Notes: a model not told the origin generated them from the letters alone. A DNA stretch of 64,000 nucleotides from CAZAQK01 sp964535825 (GCA_964535825.1 CAZHUC010000004.1:62001-126000), one strand, 5' to 3'; shown: positions 8,222-18,255, counted from the stretch's first letter. Made by a program: numbers and translations.

Positions 8222-9129
8222 TGCGCCACTTCACTGATCTGTCTGCACTTACAGGCGATGATATCCGCCAGTTGCTGACACGCGCCTCTGAGCTGAAACA
8301 GGAAAGAAAAGCAGGAAAAATAAAGCCACTGCTTGCCGGCAAGAAACTTGCGATGATCTTTGAAAAGAATTCCACCCGCACGCGCGTGTCTTTCGAGGTG
8401 GGCATTCTGGAGCTTGGTGGTTACCCCATCGCGATGAGTGGCAATGAACTGCAGCTTGGCAGAGGAGAGACCATCGGTGATACGGCGCAGGTATTGTCGC
8501 GTTATGTCGATGGCATCATGCTGCGCTGCCACGACCATTCAAAATTATTGGAGCTGGCAGAAAACTCAACCGTACCAGTCATCAATGGTCTTACCGAGTT
8601 CAGCCATCCTTGCCAGATACTGGCCGATATACTGACGTTCGAAGAACATCTGGGTAATATCAAAGGCAAAACGATCGCATGGATCGGTGATGGTAATAAT
8701 GTCGCGCAAAGCTGGATTCAGGCAGCGGCACTGCTGGGCTTCTCGATGAAGCTGGCCTGCCCGAAGAAACTTCGGCCATTGCCAGAAGTGGTGGAGTGGG
8801 CGAAAGCGCGCGGGGCAAGTATCGAAGTGGTAGAAGACCCAAAACTGGCTGCCGCGGGTGCACATGCCGTGACCACTGACACATGGGTTTCTATGGGTGA
8901 TCCGGATGCCGATGCGCAAATAGCGCTGCTGGATGGCTATCAGGTGGATGAAAAGCTGATGGCACTGGCTGATAAGGACGCCATTTTCCTCCATTGCCTG
9001 CCGGCGCATCGTGGGCAGGAAGTAACGCCGGGGGTCATTGATGGCCCGCAATCACGCGTTTTTGATGAGGCGGAGAACCGTCTGCATGTGCAAAAAGCCA
9101 TCCTGCTATGGTGTATGGCGGGTAAATAA
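8221..9129 (+). CDS. argF: Ornithine carbamoyltransferase
   Basis: This enzyme makes citrulline from ornithine and carbamoyl phosphate in the cytoplasm. At 302 residues it has the carbamoyl-phosphate loop STRTR at 51-55, HPCQ at 129-132, and the ornithine-side HCLPAHRG at 258-265. These features, together with the argD context, favour ornithine over aspartate carbamoyltransferase. Translation is coupled to argD by a one-base overlap. Downstream is an inverted repeat at 9173-9205 that may end the transcript. Confidence 0.95.
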   Translation: MRHFTDLSALTGDDIRQLLTRASELKQERKAGKIKPLLAGKKLAMIFEKNSTRTRVSFEVGILELGGYPIAMSGNELQLGRGETIGDTAQVLSRYVDGIMLRCHDHSKLLELAENSTVPVINGLTEFSHPCQILADILTFEEHLGNIKGKTIAWIGDGNNVAQSWIQAAALLGFSMKLACPKKLRPLPEVVEWAKARGASIEVVEDPKLAAAGAHAVTTDTWVSMGDPDADAQIALLDGYQVDEKLMALADKDAIFLHCLPAHRGQEVTPGVIDGPQSRVFDEAENRLHVQKAILLWCMAGK

Positions 9130-9172
9130 CTGATTTGTTAACTATTTTCTGTGAAAATTACCCATTCTAAGT

Positions 9173-9205
9173 GCTAAAAATCGTGCAAAATCTGCAATTT
9201 TTAGC
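9173..9205. promoter_or_regulatory. Inverted repeat overlapping a -10 box
   Basis: GCTAAAAAT (9173-9181) and ATTTTTAGC (9197-9205) form a perfect 9-bp dyad, with an inner TGCA/TGCA pair. It ends at the base before a perfect TATAAT at 9206-9211, which would serve the gene at 9239. The dyad could be the argF terminator (it has the A-run/T-run form) or an operator for the downstream gene. The sequence alone does not decide. Confidence 0.5.
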
Positions 9206-9238
9206 TATAATCGGGCTGTATAAACACATAGGACGAAG

Positions 9239-9808
9239 ATGCCTCCACTTCTCGCGATTGCGATAGTTATAATATCAGTACTTCTCATTGCGTTCGGTAA
9301 AGATCCAATGGAGGAGGCGCGTATTAAAAATGAACAGAAATATAAAGGGGAAAAAGACCCCTTGATGCGGGCCATCATTGATTACAATGAAGAAAACAAT
9401 AGTGTTTTCACTAAAAGCCGCGGTAATGGCCGTGTAGAGAGTGGTGTTTCCAAGCGTGAGGTCATCGAATATCCGGACCATATGATTCCCCACCAGAACC
9501 GCGCTGGCCGGAATCGTACCTCTACCCAGCGTAAGCAGGAAACCGATAATAACCTCAATAATAACAGCTATTACCCGCCACCGCCGGTGGGTCAGAGCCC
9601 AAGCCGGACGCTTGGTGCGCCAACTGCCCCGCGCAGTGATGGCCATATGTATCTCCGTGGTGGCCAGCGCCTAGCGTATAGTGGTACGAAGGTTTTTATG
9701 GTGGATTCGACTGGAAATCGTAAGCCTTTACCTGATGGGAAGTATATTACGGCCAGTGGCCAGGTTCTCCATGTGGTTGGTGGCGAAAAGAACATTGCCT
9801 CTAACTAG
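9239..9808 (+). CDS. Membrane-anchored protein of unknown function
   Basis: I do not recognise this 189-residue protein. Residues 2-18 are a single hydrophobic segment directly at the N-terminus (anchor or uncleaved signal). A charged stretch (21-60) follows, then an Asn/Gln/Pro-rich low-complexity linker (about 84-130, with NNLNNNSYYPPPP). A compact C-terminal region (138-184) with GGQRLAYSGTKVFMVD and KPLPDGKYITASGQVLHVVG looks like a small beta-rich unit. The layout suggests a periplasmic or cell-surface domain on a flexible tether. It precedes dxs by 73 bases. Confidence 0.7.
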   Translation: MPPLLAIAIVIISVLLIAFGKDPMEEARIKNEQKYKGEKDPLMRAIIDYNEENNSVFTKSRGNGRVESGVSKREVIEYPDHMIPHQNRAGRNRTSTQRKQETDNNLNNNSYYPPPPVGQSPSRTLGAPTAPRSDGHMYLRGGQRLAYSGTKVFMVDSTGNRKPLPDGKYITASGQVLHVVGGEKNIASN

Positions 9809-9881
9809 AAGTTTCTCTAAAAAACACCTGACATTTGCAGGATTCCTGTTATTTTTGCGTGCTTATTGCAAAGGATAACAT

Positions 9882-11774
9882 GTGAGCAATACACCGCTTC
9901 TTGATACCGTAAAGATACCCGCAGATATGCGGGGGTTTTCGCTCGAGCAATTGCAGCAATTGGCGGCAGAACTGCGTGCTGAAACAGTGGATGCCGTATC
10001 GGTCACAGGTGGTCATTTAGGAGCAGGGCTTGGCGTTGTTGAACTCACCCTTGCCATCCATCATGTATTCAACACGCCGGAAGATATTCTGATCTGGGAT
10101 GTTGGTCATCAATCCTATCCACACAAGATCCTGACCGGTCGTCGTGATCGTATACGCACGCTTCGCCAGCCTGAAGGACTCTCTGGTTTCTGCAAGCGCG
10201 ATGAAAGTGAATACGATGCGTTCGGCGCAGGCCATAGCTCCACGTCAATTTCTGCGGCGCTCGGTATGGCTGTGGCGCGCGATATGGCGGGCAAAAAAAA
10301 TGAAGTGATCGCTGTCATCGGCGATGGTGCGATGAGTGCCGGCATGGCATTTGAAGCGCTGAATAATGCTGGCAGTCTTGATACGCGCCTGATCGTGATC
10401 CTGAATGATAATGACATGTCGATCGCTCCACCGGTGGGCGCGATGAGTGCGTATCTTGCACGGCTTATTTCTTCACATCCCTATCATACACTTCGTCATA
10501 TCGGCAAAGTGGTGGCCAGCAAATTCCCTGAACCGCTCCAGAAGCTCGCAAAAAAAGCCGAGCATGCAGCGCGCAATCTTGCAGTGGGTGGTACGTTATT
10601 CGAGCAACTCGGATTTTATTATGTTGGCCCAGTGGATGGTCACAACCTTGAGCATCTGTTGCCTGTGCTTAAAAACATTCGTGATGAAAAAGATTCCGGC
10701 CCGATATTGCTGCACGTTGTCACCAAGAAAGGCTATGGCTATGGCCCGGCCGAGGAATCCGATGATAAATATCACGGTGTGGTGAAATTCGATGTGCAGA
10801 CCGGTACGCAGAAAAAATCAGCGGCCAGCGCTCCAAGCTACACCAAAATATTCGCTGATAGTCTGATCGCTGAAGCTGCGAAAGATGACAAGATCATCGC
10901 CATCACCGCCGCAATGCCGTCCGGCACAGGGCTTGATAAATTTGCCGATAAATTTCCCGAGCGTTGTTTCGATGTCGGTATCGCCGAGCAACATGCCGTA
11001 ACCTTTGCTGCAGGTCTTGCAACGCAAGGCTATAAACCTTTCTGCGCCATATACTCAACCTTCCTGCAACGCGCCTACGATCAGGTAGTGCATGATGTGG
11101 CGGTACAGAATCTACCGGTACGTTTTGCGCTTGATCGTGCAGGTCTGGTTGGTGCTGATGGTCCGACCCATGCTGGCGCATTCGACATTACCTATCTAGC
11201 GACACTTCCAAATTTTGTGGTGATGGCAGCAAGTGATGAAGCAGAACTTGTGCATATGGTGGCGACTTGCGCCGCTATCAATGACCGTCCATCTGCTGTG
11301 CGGTATCCGCGCGGGGAAGGTGTGGGTGTGGAATTGCCAAAACAAGGCATCCCGCTTGAAATAGGTAAGGGCAGAATCGTGCGTGAAGGTGAGCGCGTGG
11401 CCATTCTTTCGCTGGGTACACGTCTCGGCGAATGCCTTAAAGCCGCAGAAGAGTTAAACGCCACCGTTGCAGATGCGCGCTTTGCTAAACCATTGGATGA
11501 AGAGTTGGTGCGCAACCTGCTAAAAACCCATGAATTGGTGATAACAGTGGAAGAGGGCGCAGTCGGCGGTTTTGGCGCGCATGTGCTGTGCTTTGCTGCA
11601 AAGGAAAATCTGGACGCGTCCAGGATACTGCCGCTCTACCTGCCGGATTATTTCATGGAACACAATGCACCGCACGCGCAGTATGATGAAGCCGGCCTTA
11701 ATGCCGAACAGATCGTACAGGCCGTTACCAAGCGGCTGGGTGCAAAACCTGTATTGGTGAAGCAACGTGTATAA
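9882..11774 (+). CDS. dxs: 1-deoxy-D-xylulose-5-phosphate synthase
   Basis: This thiamine-diphosphate enzyme joins pyruvate and glyceraldehyde 3-phosphate in the first step of the MEP isoprenoid pathway. Its 630 residues show the ThDP motif [18 protein letters not shown] from residue 147, the [12 protein letters not shown] segment near 76, and the transketolase pyrimidine-domain region [15 protein letters not shown] from 418. The start is a GTG at 9882, because the ATG two bases earlier runs straight into a stop and AAGGATAA lies upstream. It overlaps the next gene by eight bases. Confidence 0.96.
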   Translation: MSNTPLLDTVKIPADMRGFSLEQLQQLAAELRAETVDAVSVTGGHLGAGLGVVELTLAIHHVFNTPEDILIWDVGHQSYPHKILTGRRDRIRTLRQPEGLSGFCKRDESEYDAFGAGHSSTSISAALGMAVARDMAGKKNEVIAVIGDGAMSAGMAFEALNNAGSLDTRLIVILNDNDMSIAPPVGAMSAYLARLISSHPYHTLRHIGKVVASKFPEPLQKLAKKAEHAARNLAVGGTLFEQLGFYYVGPVDGHNLEHLLPVLKNIRDEKDSGPILLHVVTKKGYGYGPAEESDDKYHGVVKFDVQTGTQKKSAASAPSYTKIFADSLIAEAAKDDKIIAITAAMPSGTGLDKFADKFPERCFDVGIAEQHAVTFAAGLATQGYKPFCAIYSTFLQRAYDQVVHDVAVQNLPVRFALDRAGLVGADGPTHAGAFDITYLATLPNFVVMAASDEAELVHMVATCAAINDRPSAVRYPRGEGVGVELPKQGIPLEIGKGRIVREGERVAILSLGTRLGECLKAAEELNATVADARFAKPLDEELVRNLLKTHELVITVEEGAVGGFGAHVLCFAAKENLDASRILPLYLPDYFMEHNAPHAQYDEAGLNAEQIVQAVTKRLGAKPVLVKQRV

Positions 11775-12264
11775 TATCGTTGTTCGCGGGAATCAGCTTA
11801 TATTCCGTGGCAAAACCTATCATTGTATTATTGGTCGCGGCGGCATCGCACATAAGGAAAAAGAAGGCGATGGTATCACGCCTATCGGTACATTTCCGCT
11901 GCGTGAATGCTGGTATCGTGCGGATAAGATGAGCGCACCAAACACTGGCCTGCCACTAAAAGTAATCAGTCAGGATGATGGCTGGTGTGATGATCCCAAA
12001 CACCCGGCATATAACACCCATGTAAAGTTGCCTTTTGCTGCCTCCCACGAAACACTCTGGCGTGATGATAACATGTATGACCTGATTATTCCCATTGGCT
12101 ATAATGACAGCCCAGTGGTTGCTGATAAAGGTAGCGCTATTTTTATGCATCTTACCAAGCCTGAAGGGGCAACTACTGAAGGCTGCGTGGCGTTGTCTGC
12201 AGCGGATATGCTGGAGATACTACCGCACCTGGGTACTGCCACCACTATCGAAATTAAGGAATAA
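11767..12264 (+). CDS. YkuD-family L,D-transpeptidase-like protein without signal peptide
   Basis: This 165-residue protein is a single YkuD domain. The catalytic signature is H128 followed by TTEGC with C140 as the nucleophile, within [17 protein letters not shown]. Classical members cross-link peptidoglycan peptides in the periplasm. This subgroup, with an [14 protein letters not shown] start and a DGWCDDP segment, has no signal peptide and lacks the Arg usually found two residues after the cysteine (here GCVAL). I recognise the subgroup as common in Alphaproteobacteria, but its place of action is unclear. It starts at GTG 11767, inside the end of dxs. Confidence 0.85.
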   Translation: MYNIVVRGNQLIFRGKTYHCIIGRGGIAHKEKEGDGITPIGTFPLRECWYRADKMSAPNTGLPLKVISQDDGWCDDPKHPAYNTHVKLPFAASHETLWRDDNMYDLIIPIGYNDSPVVADKGSAIFMHLTKPEGATTEGCVALSAADMLEILPHLGTATTIEIKE

Positions 12265-12332
12265 CAGGGTTTCTGCTTGCCTTTTTGGTCATAATCGCTA
12301 GGTTTCCGGCATCTTATTTGAAAGGAAAACAT

Positions 12333-13652
12333 ATGTCTGCAAAGGCCGCCGTTATGAACGCTTCATTCACCGATTACAAAGTTGCTGATATCAATCTCGC
12401 CGCATGGGGGCGCAAGGAGATCTCCATTGCCGAAAGCGAAATGCCGGGCCTCATGGCGCTGCGTACCGAATACGGTAAAAGCCAGCCGCTGAAAGGCGCG
12501 CGCATCATTGGTTGCCTACACATGACGATTCAAACTGCCGTGCTCATCGAAACCCTTACTCACCTTGGTGCAGAAGTGCGCTGGAGCAGCTGCAACATTT
12601 TCTCGACACAGGATCAGGCGGCAGCGGCGATCGCAGCGGCAGGTATTCCCGTATTTGCATGGAAAGGCGAAACCGAGGAAGAATATGAATGGTGCATTGA
12701 GCAGACACTGAAAGGCCCGAACGGTTGGACCGCTAACATGATCCTTGATGACGGCGGCGACGTTACCAAGATCATGCATGAGAAACATGCCGACCTACTT
12801 GCGCACATCAAAGGTATCTCTGAAGAAACCACCACCGGTGTACACCGCCTGCATGAAATGGTGAAAGCAGGAAAACTCAAAGTGCCTGCGATCGACGTGA
12901 ATAATTCCGTGACCAAATCCAAATTCGACAATCTGTATGGTTGCCGTGAATCACTGCCAGATGGTCTGAAACGCGCCACCGACGTGATGCTTGCCGGTAA
13001 GATCTGCGTGGTTGCAGGTTTTGGCGACGTGGGCAAAGGCTGTGCTGCATCTCTCAAAACTCAGGGTGCGCGCGTGATCGTAACCGAGATCGATCCTATC
13101 TGCGCGCTGCAAGCCGCTATGGAAGGCTATCAGGTGACCACGATGGAGGACGTTGCTCCTATCGCTGATATCTTTGTAACCGCTACCGGTAACGAAGACA
13201 TCATCACCATCGAGCATATGCGCGCGATGAAAGACCGTGCGATCGTTTGTAACATTGGCCACTTCGACAGCGAAATTCAGGTTGCAGCACTCAGCAACAT
13301 GAAATGGACCGAGATCAAACCTCAGGTAGATGAAATTGAATTCCCAGGTGGTAAGCGCATTATCCTGCTTGCTAAGGGTCGCCTTGTGAACCTTGGTTGC
13401 GCGACCGGCCATCCAAGCTTCGTGATGAGCACCAGCTTCTCTAACCAGGTGATCGCGCAGATTGAATTGTGGAACAACCACAAGAAGTACGAGAACAAAG
13501 TATACGTTCTGCCAAAGCATCTCGATGAGAAAGTGGCAGCGCTGCATCTTGAAAAACTTGGCGTGAAACTCACCAAGCTCACCAAGAAACAGGCGGAATA
13601 CATCAACGTAAACATGAATGGTCCGTTCAAACCGGATGCGTATCGTTACTAG
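12333..13652 (+). CDS. ahcY: Adenosylhomocysteinase
   Basis: This enzyme hydrolyses S-adenosylhomocysteine to homocysteine and adenosine, clearing the product inhibitor of methyltransferases. Its 439 residues include the NAD-binding stretch [12 protein letters not shown] from residue 227 and the conserved C-terminal KPDAYRY. The start is ATG 12333, preceded by AAAGGAAAA; an earlier in-frame start at 12285 is not supported. I looked for an SAH riboswitch in 12265-12332 and saw none. It is followed by a divL-like gene, a neighbour pair I know from other Alphaproteobacteria. Confidence 0.97.
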   Translation: MSAKAAVMNASFTDYKVADINLAAWGRKEISIAESEMPGLMALRTEYGKSQPLKGARIIGCLHMTIQTAVLIETLTHLGAEVRWSSCNIFSTQDQAAAAIAAAGIPVFAWKGETEEEYEWCIEQTLKGPNGWTANMILDDGGDVTKIMHEKHADLLAHIKGISEETTTGVHRLHEMVKAGKLKVPAIDVNNSVTKSKFDNLYGCRESLPDGLKRATDVMLAGKICVVAGFGDVGKGCAASLKTQGARVIVTEIDPICALQAAMEGYQVTTMEDVAPIADIFVTATGNEDIITIEHMRAMKDRAIVCNIGHFDSEIQVAALSNMKWTEIKPQVDEIEFPGGKRIILLAKGRLVNLGCATGHPSFVMSTSFSNQVIAQIELWNNHKKYENKVYVLPKHLDEKVAALHLEKLGVKLTKLTKKQAEYINVNMNGPFKPDAYRY

Positions 13653-13658
13653 TTTTAA

Positions 13659-13687
13659 GTTGCTGGAAATTTATAATTTCCAGCAAC
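13659..13687. terminator. Hairpin after ahcY
   Basis: Bases 13659-13671 (GTTGCTGGAAATT) and 13675-13687 form a perfect 13-bp stem with a 3-base loop, starting six bases after the ahcY stop. There is no strong T-run after it, so it may be a weak or factor-assisted terminator or an mRNA-stabilising end. Confidence 0.6.
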
Positions 13688-13752
13688 TAACATTCCTTAC
13701 ATGACACCTAATTTTACATGACAGGTTTGCAGTTTTATTCTAAAACAATGTC

Positions 13753-15774
13753 ATGGCAGAAACGCGGCGATTTAAAGACGTGCTGAAATCCGCTCTGGGA
13801 GCGGCACTCAACCCGTCGTCGCAAATTGCTTCCGAAATAGAAATCGAGGAGCAAAAGAAACAGATACTCCGGCTCACACAAGAGAACGAAAAACTCAAGA
13901 ACGAGATCCGCAATTATTCCACCATTATCAACATGTCGCCTTACCCCATCTGGCAACGCGACAGTGATCTGCGCCTGAAATTTTATAACCTTGCTTACAG
14001 TATGGCGGTGGAGGAAGAGGGCGAAAGCGTTGAAACCCCTGAGCTTGACCATAAAATGAAAGTGATGGCGCGTCAGGCCGTCGAATCTGGGAAGCCTTCT
14101 CATGACCGCAGACACATTGTGGTGGCAGGAGAACGTAGACTTTATGACATTACGGAACTACCGCTCTCACAGGAGAAAATGTCAGTGGGTTTTGCGCAGG
14201 ATGTCACTGAGCTTGAATTGCTCAAGGAAGACCTGCAGCGGCATATGTCCGCACAGTCCGACCTTCTTGAAAGCTCGGCATCTGCCATGGCCATTTATGG
14301 CTCCGACATGCGCCTTAAATCCTTCAATTATGCGTTTGTGACGCTGTGGAAATTTGATGAGATGTGGCTTGGCACACAGCCTACCTATAGCGAGATACTG
14401 GAAGTGCTGCGTGAGAAACGGAAACTGCCGGAGCAGGCGAATTTCCAGCAATTTAAACAGCAGCAGACCAAATTATTCACTGACCTTATCGAACCGCGTG
14501 AGGAATTTTTCCATCTGCCGGATGGCACATCGCTGCGTGTGATCGCGATTCCGCATGCGCTTGGCGGCATATTATTCGCCTATGAGGACGTGACCAACAG
14601 GCTGGCGCTCGAGCGCTCATATAATACGTTGATCGCCGTACAGCGCGAAACGCTCGATAATCTGCATGAGGGCGTTGCCGTATTTGGTGAGGATGGTCGG
14701 CTTAAACTCTACAACCCAGGGTATTTGAGCCTGTGGAATATTGACACGGAACTTGCCATCAGCGAGCCGCATATCGCTGAGATCGTTGATCGTTGCAAGC
14801 AACTCTTCATTTTTGAAGATTGGGAAACCTTCAAGCAGGATCATATCGCGCAGATACAAATGCGTGAGCTGCGTTCGCGCCAGCTGGAGCGCACGGACGG
14901 CAAGGTGATTGACTGGCGGAAGATCCCGTTGCCGGATGGTGCAACACTCATCACCTATATGGATATTACCGATTCAACGCTGGTGGAACGCTCCCTGCGT
15001 GAGCGCAATGAAGCATTGCAGGAATCAGATAAGCTCAAAACCGAGTTCCTAGCGAACGTATCGTATGAATTGCGCTCGCCGCTTACCTCCATTGCCGGGT
15101 TCTCTGAAATGCTCAAGCAGGAATATTTTGGTGCGCTTTCCGAGAAGCAGAAAGAATATGTGGAAGGCATTCACCAGTCATCGATGCGCCTCATGCAACT
15201 GATCAACGACATTCTCGATCTTGCCAGTGTAGAAGCGGGTTACATGCGTCTTGAAGTCACGAAATTCGATATCTATGCCATGATGAAATCGGTGATGTCG
15301 CTTATTCAGGAACGTGTGAAAGAGCGCAACATCAAGGTAGAATTCGAATGTGCGAGCAAGATCGGCAAGATGACCGGCGATGAAACACGCATCAAGCAGA
15401 TATTGTTCAACCTGCTTTCCAACGCGATCAAATATTCAGGCGCGGGCGAGGTCATTACGCTCGGTGCGCGTGAGGCGAGTGCGGATGGTATCGTGCTATT
15501 TGTGTCGGACACAGGGCAGGGCATTCCGCCGGAAGAGCATGCGGCTGTATTCAGCAAATTCTATAAAGGCAGGCCGCAAGAGGGTGCTAAGAGTAAATCA
15601 GGCAAGCGCAGTGGCACAGGACTTGGCCTTTCTATCGTGAAGAGCTTCGTTGAGTTGCACGGTGGTCATGTGGAAGTACATTCCGATGTCGGCAAGGGCT
15701 CTACGTTCGAATGTCATTTCGATCGCCACAACCCTGAGCTTCTGCAACATATGAAATCTAAGAAGGTGGCGTAA
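13753..15774 (+). CDS. divL: DivL-like PAS-domain pseudo-histidine kinase (Tyr in place of the phospho-His)
   Basis: This 673-residue protein has a coiled coil (about 25-52), three PAS-like sensor regions (about 53-135, 170-275 and 300-410), a HisKA helix pair and an HATPase domain. The ATPase boxes look complete: N557 in the N box, D586 in SDTGQGIP, and GTGLGL at 621-626. The H box reads NVSYELRSPLTS, so the phosphorylatable His is replaced by Tyr438. That is the hallmark of DivL, which in Caulobacter (Tyr550) tunes the CckA kinase and so CtrA-controlled cell-cycle progression. Unlike Caulobacter DivL I see no N-terminal membrane segment. Its location after ahcY supports the assignment. The stop overlaps the purU start (TAATG). 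Confidence 0.85.
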   Translation: MAETRRFKDVLKSALGAALNPSSQIASEIEIEEQKKQILRLTQENEKLKNEIRNYSTIINMSPYPIWQRDSDLRLKFYNLAYSMAVEEEGESVETPELDHKMKVMARQAVESGKPSHDRRHIVVAGERRLYDITELPLSQEKMSVGFAQDVTELELLKEDLQRHMSAQSDLLESSASAMAIYGSDMRLKSFNYAFVTLWKFDEMWLGTQPTYSEILEVLREKRKLPEQANFQQFKQQQTKLFTDLIEPREEFFHLPDGTSLRVIAIPHALGGILFAYEDVTNRLALERSYNTLIAVQRETLDNLHEGVAVFGEDGRLKLYNPGYLSLWNIDTELAISEPHIAEIVDRCKQLFIFEDWETFKQDHIAQIQMRELRSRQLERTDGKVIDWRKIPLPDGATLITYMDITDSTLVERSLRERNEALQESDKLKTEFLANVSYELRSPLTSIAGFSEMLKQEYFGALSEKQKEYVEGIHQSSMRLMQLINDILDLASVEAGYMRLEVTKFDIYAMMKSVMSLIQERVKERNIKVEFECASKIGKMTGDETRIKQILFNLLSNAIKYSGAGEVITLGAREASADGIVLFVSDTGQGIPPEEHAAVFSKFYKGRPQEGAKSKSGKRSGTGLGLSIVKSFVELHGGHVEVHSDVGKGSTFECHFDRHNPELLQHMKSKKVA

Positions 15775-16628
15775 TGGATAAGCGTTATATACTCACCCTG
15801 TCTTGCAAAGACGTGCGCGGCATTGTGGCGGCGGTGACCCGTTTTCTGGCGGACAGGTGCGGGTTCATTGTGGAATCCGGTCAGTTCGGCGATGCGTCGA
15901 CCGGCCAGTTCTTCATGCGTGTGGATTTTGGGCTGGAAGCGGGCGCGCCTGCAGAGGACAAGCTCCGTGCTGAATTCACTGATGTGGTGGCCAAGCCTTT
16001 TGGCATGCAGTGGGAAATGCATAATAAGCAGAAAAAAAGCCGCGTGCTGGTGCTGGTTTCTAAAGAGGGGCATTGCCTGAACGATCTGCTTTACCGGCAT
16101 GAGACAGGGCAACTCGCTATCGATATTGCAGCGATTGCTTCTAACCATCCTGATCTTGAGCCGGTGGCGAAGCGGCATAATGTGCCTTTCTACCATTTTC
16201 CAATCATTGGCGATAAACATGTTCAGGAAGAAAAGCTTCTGGATGTGGCAGATAAATATAAGGTGGATGTGCTGGTACTTGCGCGGTATATGCAGATTTT
16301 GTCGGCCAAGATGTGTAAGGAAATTTCTGGCCGTGCCATCAATATCCATCATTCATTCCTGCCGAGCTTCAAGGGTGCAAAGCCCTATGCGCAGGCTTAT
16401 GCCCGCGGCGTGAAGATTATTGGTGCAACCGCGCATTATGTGACCACCGACCTCGACGAAGGCCCAATCATCGAGCAGGAGGTAGCTCGCGTTGACCATG
16501 CGCACTCGGTGGAAGATCTGGTGGCAATTGGCCGCGACATTGAATGCCTCGTGCTTTCGCGCGCGCTGAAATATCACGTGGAGCACCGCGTGCTACTCAA
16601 CGGCCAGAAGACGGTGGTGTTTAGGTAA
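15774..16628 (+). CDS. purU: Formyltetrahydrofolate deformylase
   Basis: This enzyme hydrolyses 10-formyl-THF to formate and THF, balancing one-carbon units. The 284 residues comprise an N-terminal ACT domain (about 1-85, starting with LTLSCKDVRGIVAAVTRFLA) and a formyltransferase fold. The catalytic triad matches N190, H192 (in INIHHSFLPSFKGA) and D228 (in TDLDEGPII), at the same spacing as in PurN. The start overlaps the divL stop by one base, so it is probably co-translated. With ahcY nearby this makes a small one-carbon neighbourhood. Confidence 0.95.
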   Translation: MDKRYILTLSCKDVRGIVAAVTRFLADRCGFIVESGQFGDASTGQFFMRVDFGLEAGAPAEDKLRAEFTDVVAKPFGMQWEMHNKQKKSRVLVLVSKEGHCLNDLLYRHETGQLAIDIAAIASNHPDLEPVAKRHNVPFYHFPIIGDKHVQEEKLLDVADKYKVDVLVLARYMQILSAKMCKEISGRAINIHHSFLPSFKGAKPYAQAYARGVKIIGATAHYVTTDLDEGPIIEQEVARVDHAHSVEDLVAIGRDIECLVLSRALKYHVEHRVLLNGQKTVVFR

Positions 16629-17378
16629 TTATAATTCGTGCGACCTGAAGATACCGTAGAAGCCCAGGCCGGTTGCGACTAATCCGGCAGCGGTCGCGCC
16701 AGCACCAACAACAGCTTTGAAGGCACGTTCGCCGCCTGTGAGTGGTGCCATCACCAATACTGTTGTGCGTTTGCCATCTTTGCTGTCGACTTGTTGCAAC
16801 TGCTGCTGCTTGAGGCCGCTCATCGATTGAGAGAGCATCTGGCTGCCAACTTCCATTGCCACGCTGCCGAGTACCATTTCACCCACAGCAAAACCCATAC
16901 GAGCAGCAGGGGTTTTAGATTTCATCCATTCTTCATGCTTTTGGAAGCCTTTACTGATACGGCTTCCCAAGTGTTTTTGCAGGAAACCACCTTCTTTCTT
17001 TGCAGCTTGTTTAGCAGCATTTAATTCCTCAGCTGCTGCTATTTTATTTTCTTTGATGGTGGGAAGTGCTTTTGATGATTGAACTTTCTCTATGCTATCG
17101 GTAAGCAGCGCATGCAAATGTTGCCTGACACTACCCACAGTAGCTTCCGGTGTTATCAATCCTTCATACGGGGTGCTCTTAAAGAGATGTTCAACTTCTC
17201 CGAGTGTTGCAGCCTTATCGGTTCTTGTGAGCAGGTTCGAAAGTTGCAAAAGCGTGTCAGCGCCCGCATTCGTATTCGCATTGAGCGTTGTGCCGCCAGG
17301 AAGGTGCTTAAGGCCTTGCTTGAGCTTCCAGGCGAGAGCCTTTGCTGCTTTTGTTAATTCACCTACTGATTTTTCCAT
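16629..17378 (-). CDS. Unknown protein with C-terminal Gly/Ala-rich hydrophobic segments
   Basis: I do not recognise this 249-residue protein. It has no signal peptide. Residues 1-155 look helical and charged, with an Ala/Lys-rich stretch at 112-130. Two hydrophobic segments follow at 160-182 (MGFAVGEMVLGSVAMEVGSQ) and 219-244 (VVGAGATAAGLVATGLGFYG), separated by a QQQLQQ patch. The Gly-zipper-like C-terminus resembles the proteins at 47906-50705 in style, though not clearly in sequence. It is convergent with purU, whose stop it directly abuts. Confidence 0.75.
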   Translation of the reverse strand: MEKSVGELTKAAKALAWKLKQGLKHLPGGTTLNANTNAGADTLLQLSNLLTRTDKAATLGEVEHLFKSTPYEGLITPEATVGSVRQHLHALLTDSIEKVQSSKALPTIKENKIAAAEELNAAKQAAKKEGGFLQKHLGSRISKGFQKHEEWMKSKTPAARMGFAVGEMVLGSVAMEVGSQMLSQSMSGLKQQQLQQVDSKDGKRTTVLVMAPLTGGERAFKAVVGAGATAAGLVATGLGFYGIFRSHEL

Positions 17379-17481
17379 ATCTAATCCATGTATGACTTGA
17401 TTCTACTATAAGTGTTATGGTTATCGGTGTTACAATATTGTGAAACCCATATATGCTTATAAAATAATATATAACAATAGG

Positions 17482-18231
17482 TTATTTCTTCGGCAATTCA
17501 TCAAGGAAGGCCTTTTGGGCGGCCAGCAGGTCCAGATGGTGGGTTTTATAGGCATAGCCATGCTCATTCAGCAGGGCGCAGGTGCTCATTTTTTCTTCAT
17601 CGCTCAAGTGCACATATTCCATGTTTATCACCAGCGGCTTGTAGCGCGTAAAGTCCAGCTGGCTTAGCACCTTATAATCATACCCTTCAGTGTCGATCTG
17701 CAACATATCGATATGCTCGACCTTGTGCTTCTCAAGCAGCGTATTCAGCGCGATGGTTTGTACTTCCTCTGTGATGAGGTGATCCTTCAGCTCAGGGAGG
17801 CTTGCGATATTCTTGCTGTTCTTGATAAAAGTGGCGCAGCCTGCCGCCCATTCGGGGAATGCTTCCAGCTTGCCGGGGTCGACACGGTTCAAGGTGGCTG
17901 TACCTTCAGATTCGGCGATGGCGACGTTCTCAAAGATTAGGCCTTCCTTGCCGCTATAATTCTCCTGCAGCTTTGCGAAGAGATCGGGCAGGGGCTCAAC
18001 CAGAATGCCGTGCCAGTCATATCGCAGGATAAACGAGCGCAGGGGATCATGAAGCACGCCATCGCACGCGCCGACCTGAACGAAGAATATTTTCTTTTTA
18101 TGGTGCGACAGCTGGTTTAGCAGCGGATTGAGCAACAGGCGCGCCTGCCATTGCTGCTGATCTTTCTGCCTGATATCACGCTCACGCCTGTACAGGTTCG
18201 ATAAATACGTGAAATATTCACTCATCATCAC
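17482..18231 (-). CDS. FkbM-family methyltransferase
   Basis: This 249-residue protein has the FkbM SAM-dependent methyltransferase fold. The glycine-rich SAM loop is in FFVQVGACDGVLHDPLRSFI (about residues 49-68). An acidic ribose-binding site lies near GILVEPLPDLF, and a DMLQIDTEGYDYKVL motif is typical of the family. FkbM enzymes methylate sugar or polyketide hydroxyls, often in surface glycans; the substrate here is unknown. The start is in a run of GTG-ATG-ATG codons, so it could be up to two codons shorter. It is 24 bases after the next methyltransferase, likely one transcript. Confidence 0.85.
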   Translation of the reverse strand: MMMSEYFTYLSNLYRRERDIRQKDQQQWQARLLLNPLLNQLSHHKKKIFFVQVGACDGVLHDPLRSFILRYDWHGILVEPLPDLFAKLQENYSGKEGLIFENVAIAESEGTATLNRVDPGKLEAFPEWAAGCATFIKNSKNIASLPELKDHLITEEVQTIALNTLLEKHKVEHIDMLQIDTEGYDYKVLSQLDFTRYKPLVINMEYVHLSDEEKMSTCALLNEHGYAYKTHHLDLLAAQKAFLDELPKK

Positions 18232-18255
18232 TTATTTTGTATTGGATTACGAAAA

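Noticed and set aside
12265..12332. SAH riboswitch upstream of ahcY
   Set aside because: The 68-base region lacks the conserved pairing and loop sequences I would expect and is too short for a full aptamer.
12951..13547. 198-codon minus-strand frame inside ahcY
   Set aside because: It is a shadow of a highly conserved gene and has no recognisable features.
15001..15100. Sequencing error explaining the missing phospho-His in the DivL-like kinase
   Set aside because: The codon is a clean TAT in an intact frame, the flanking box is conserved, and Tyr at this position is known for DivL.
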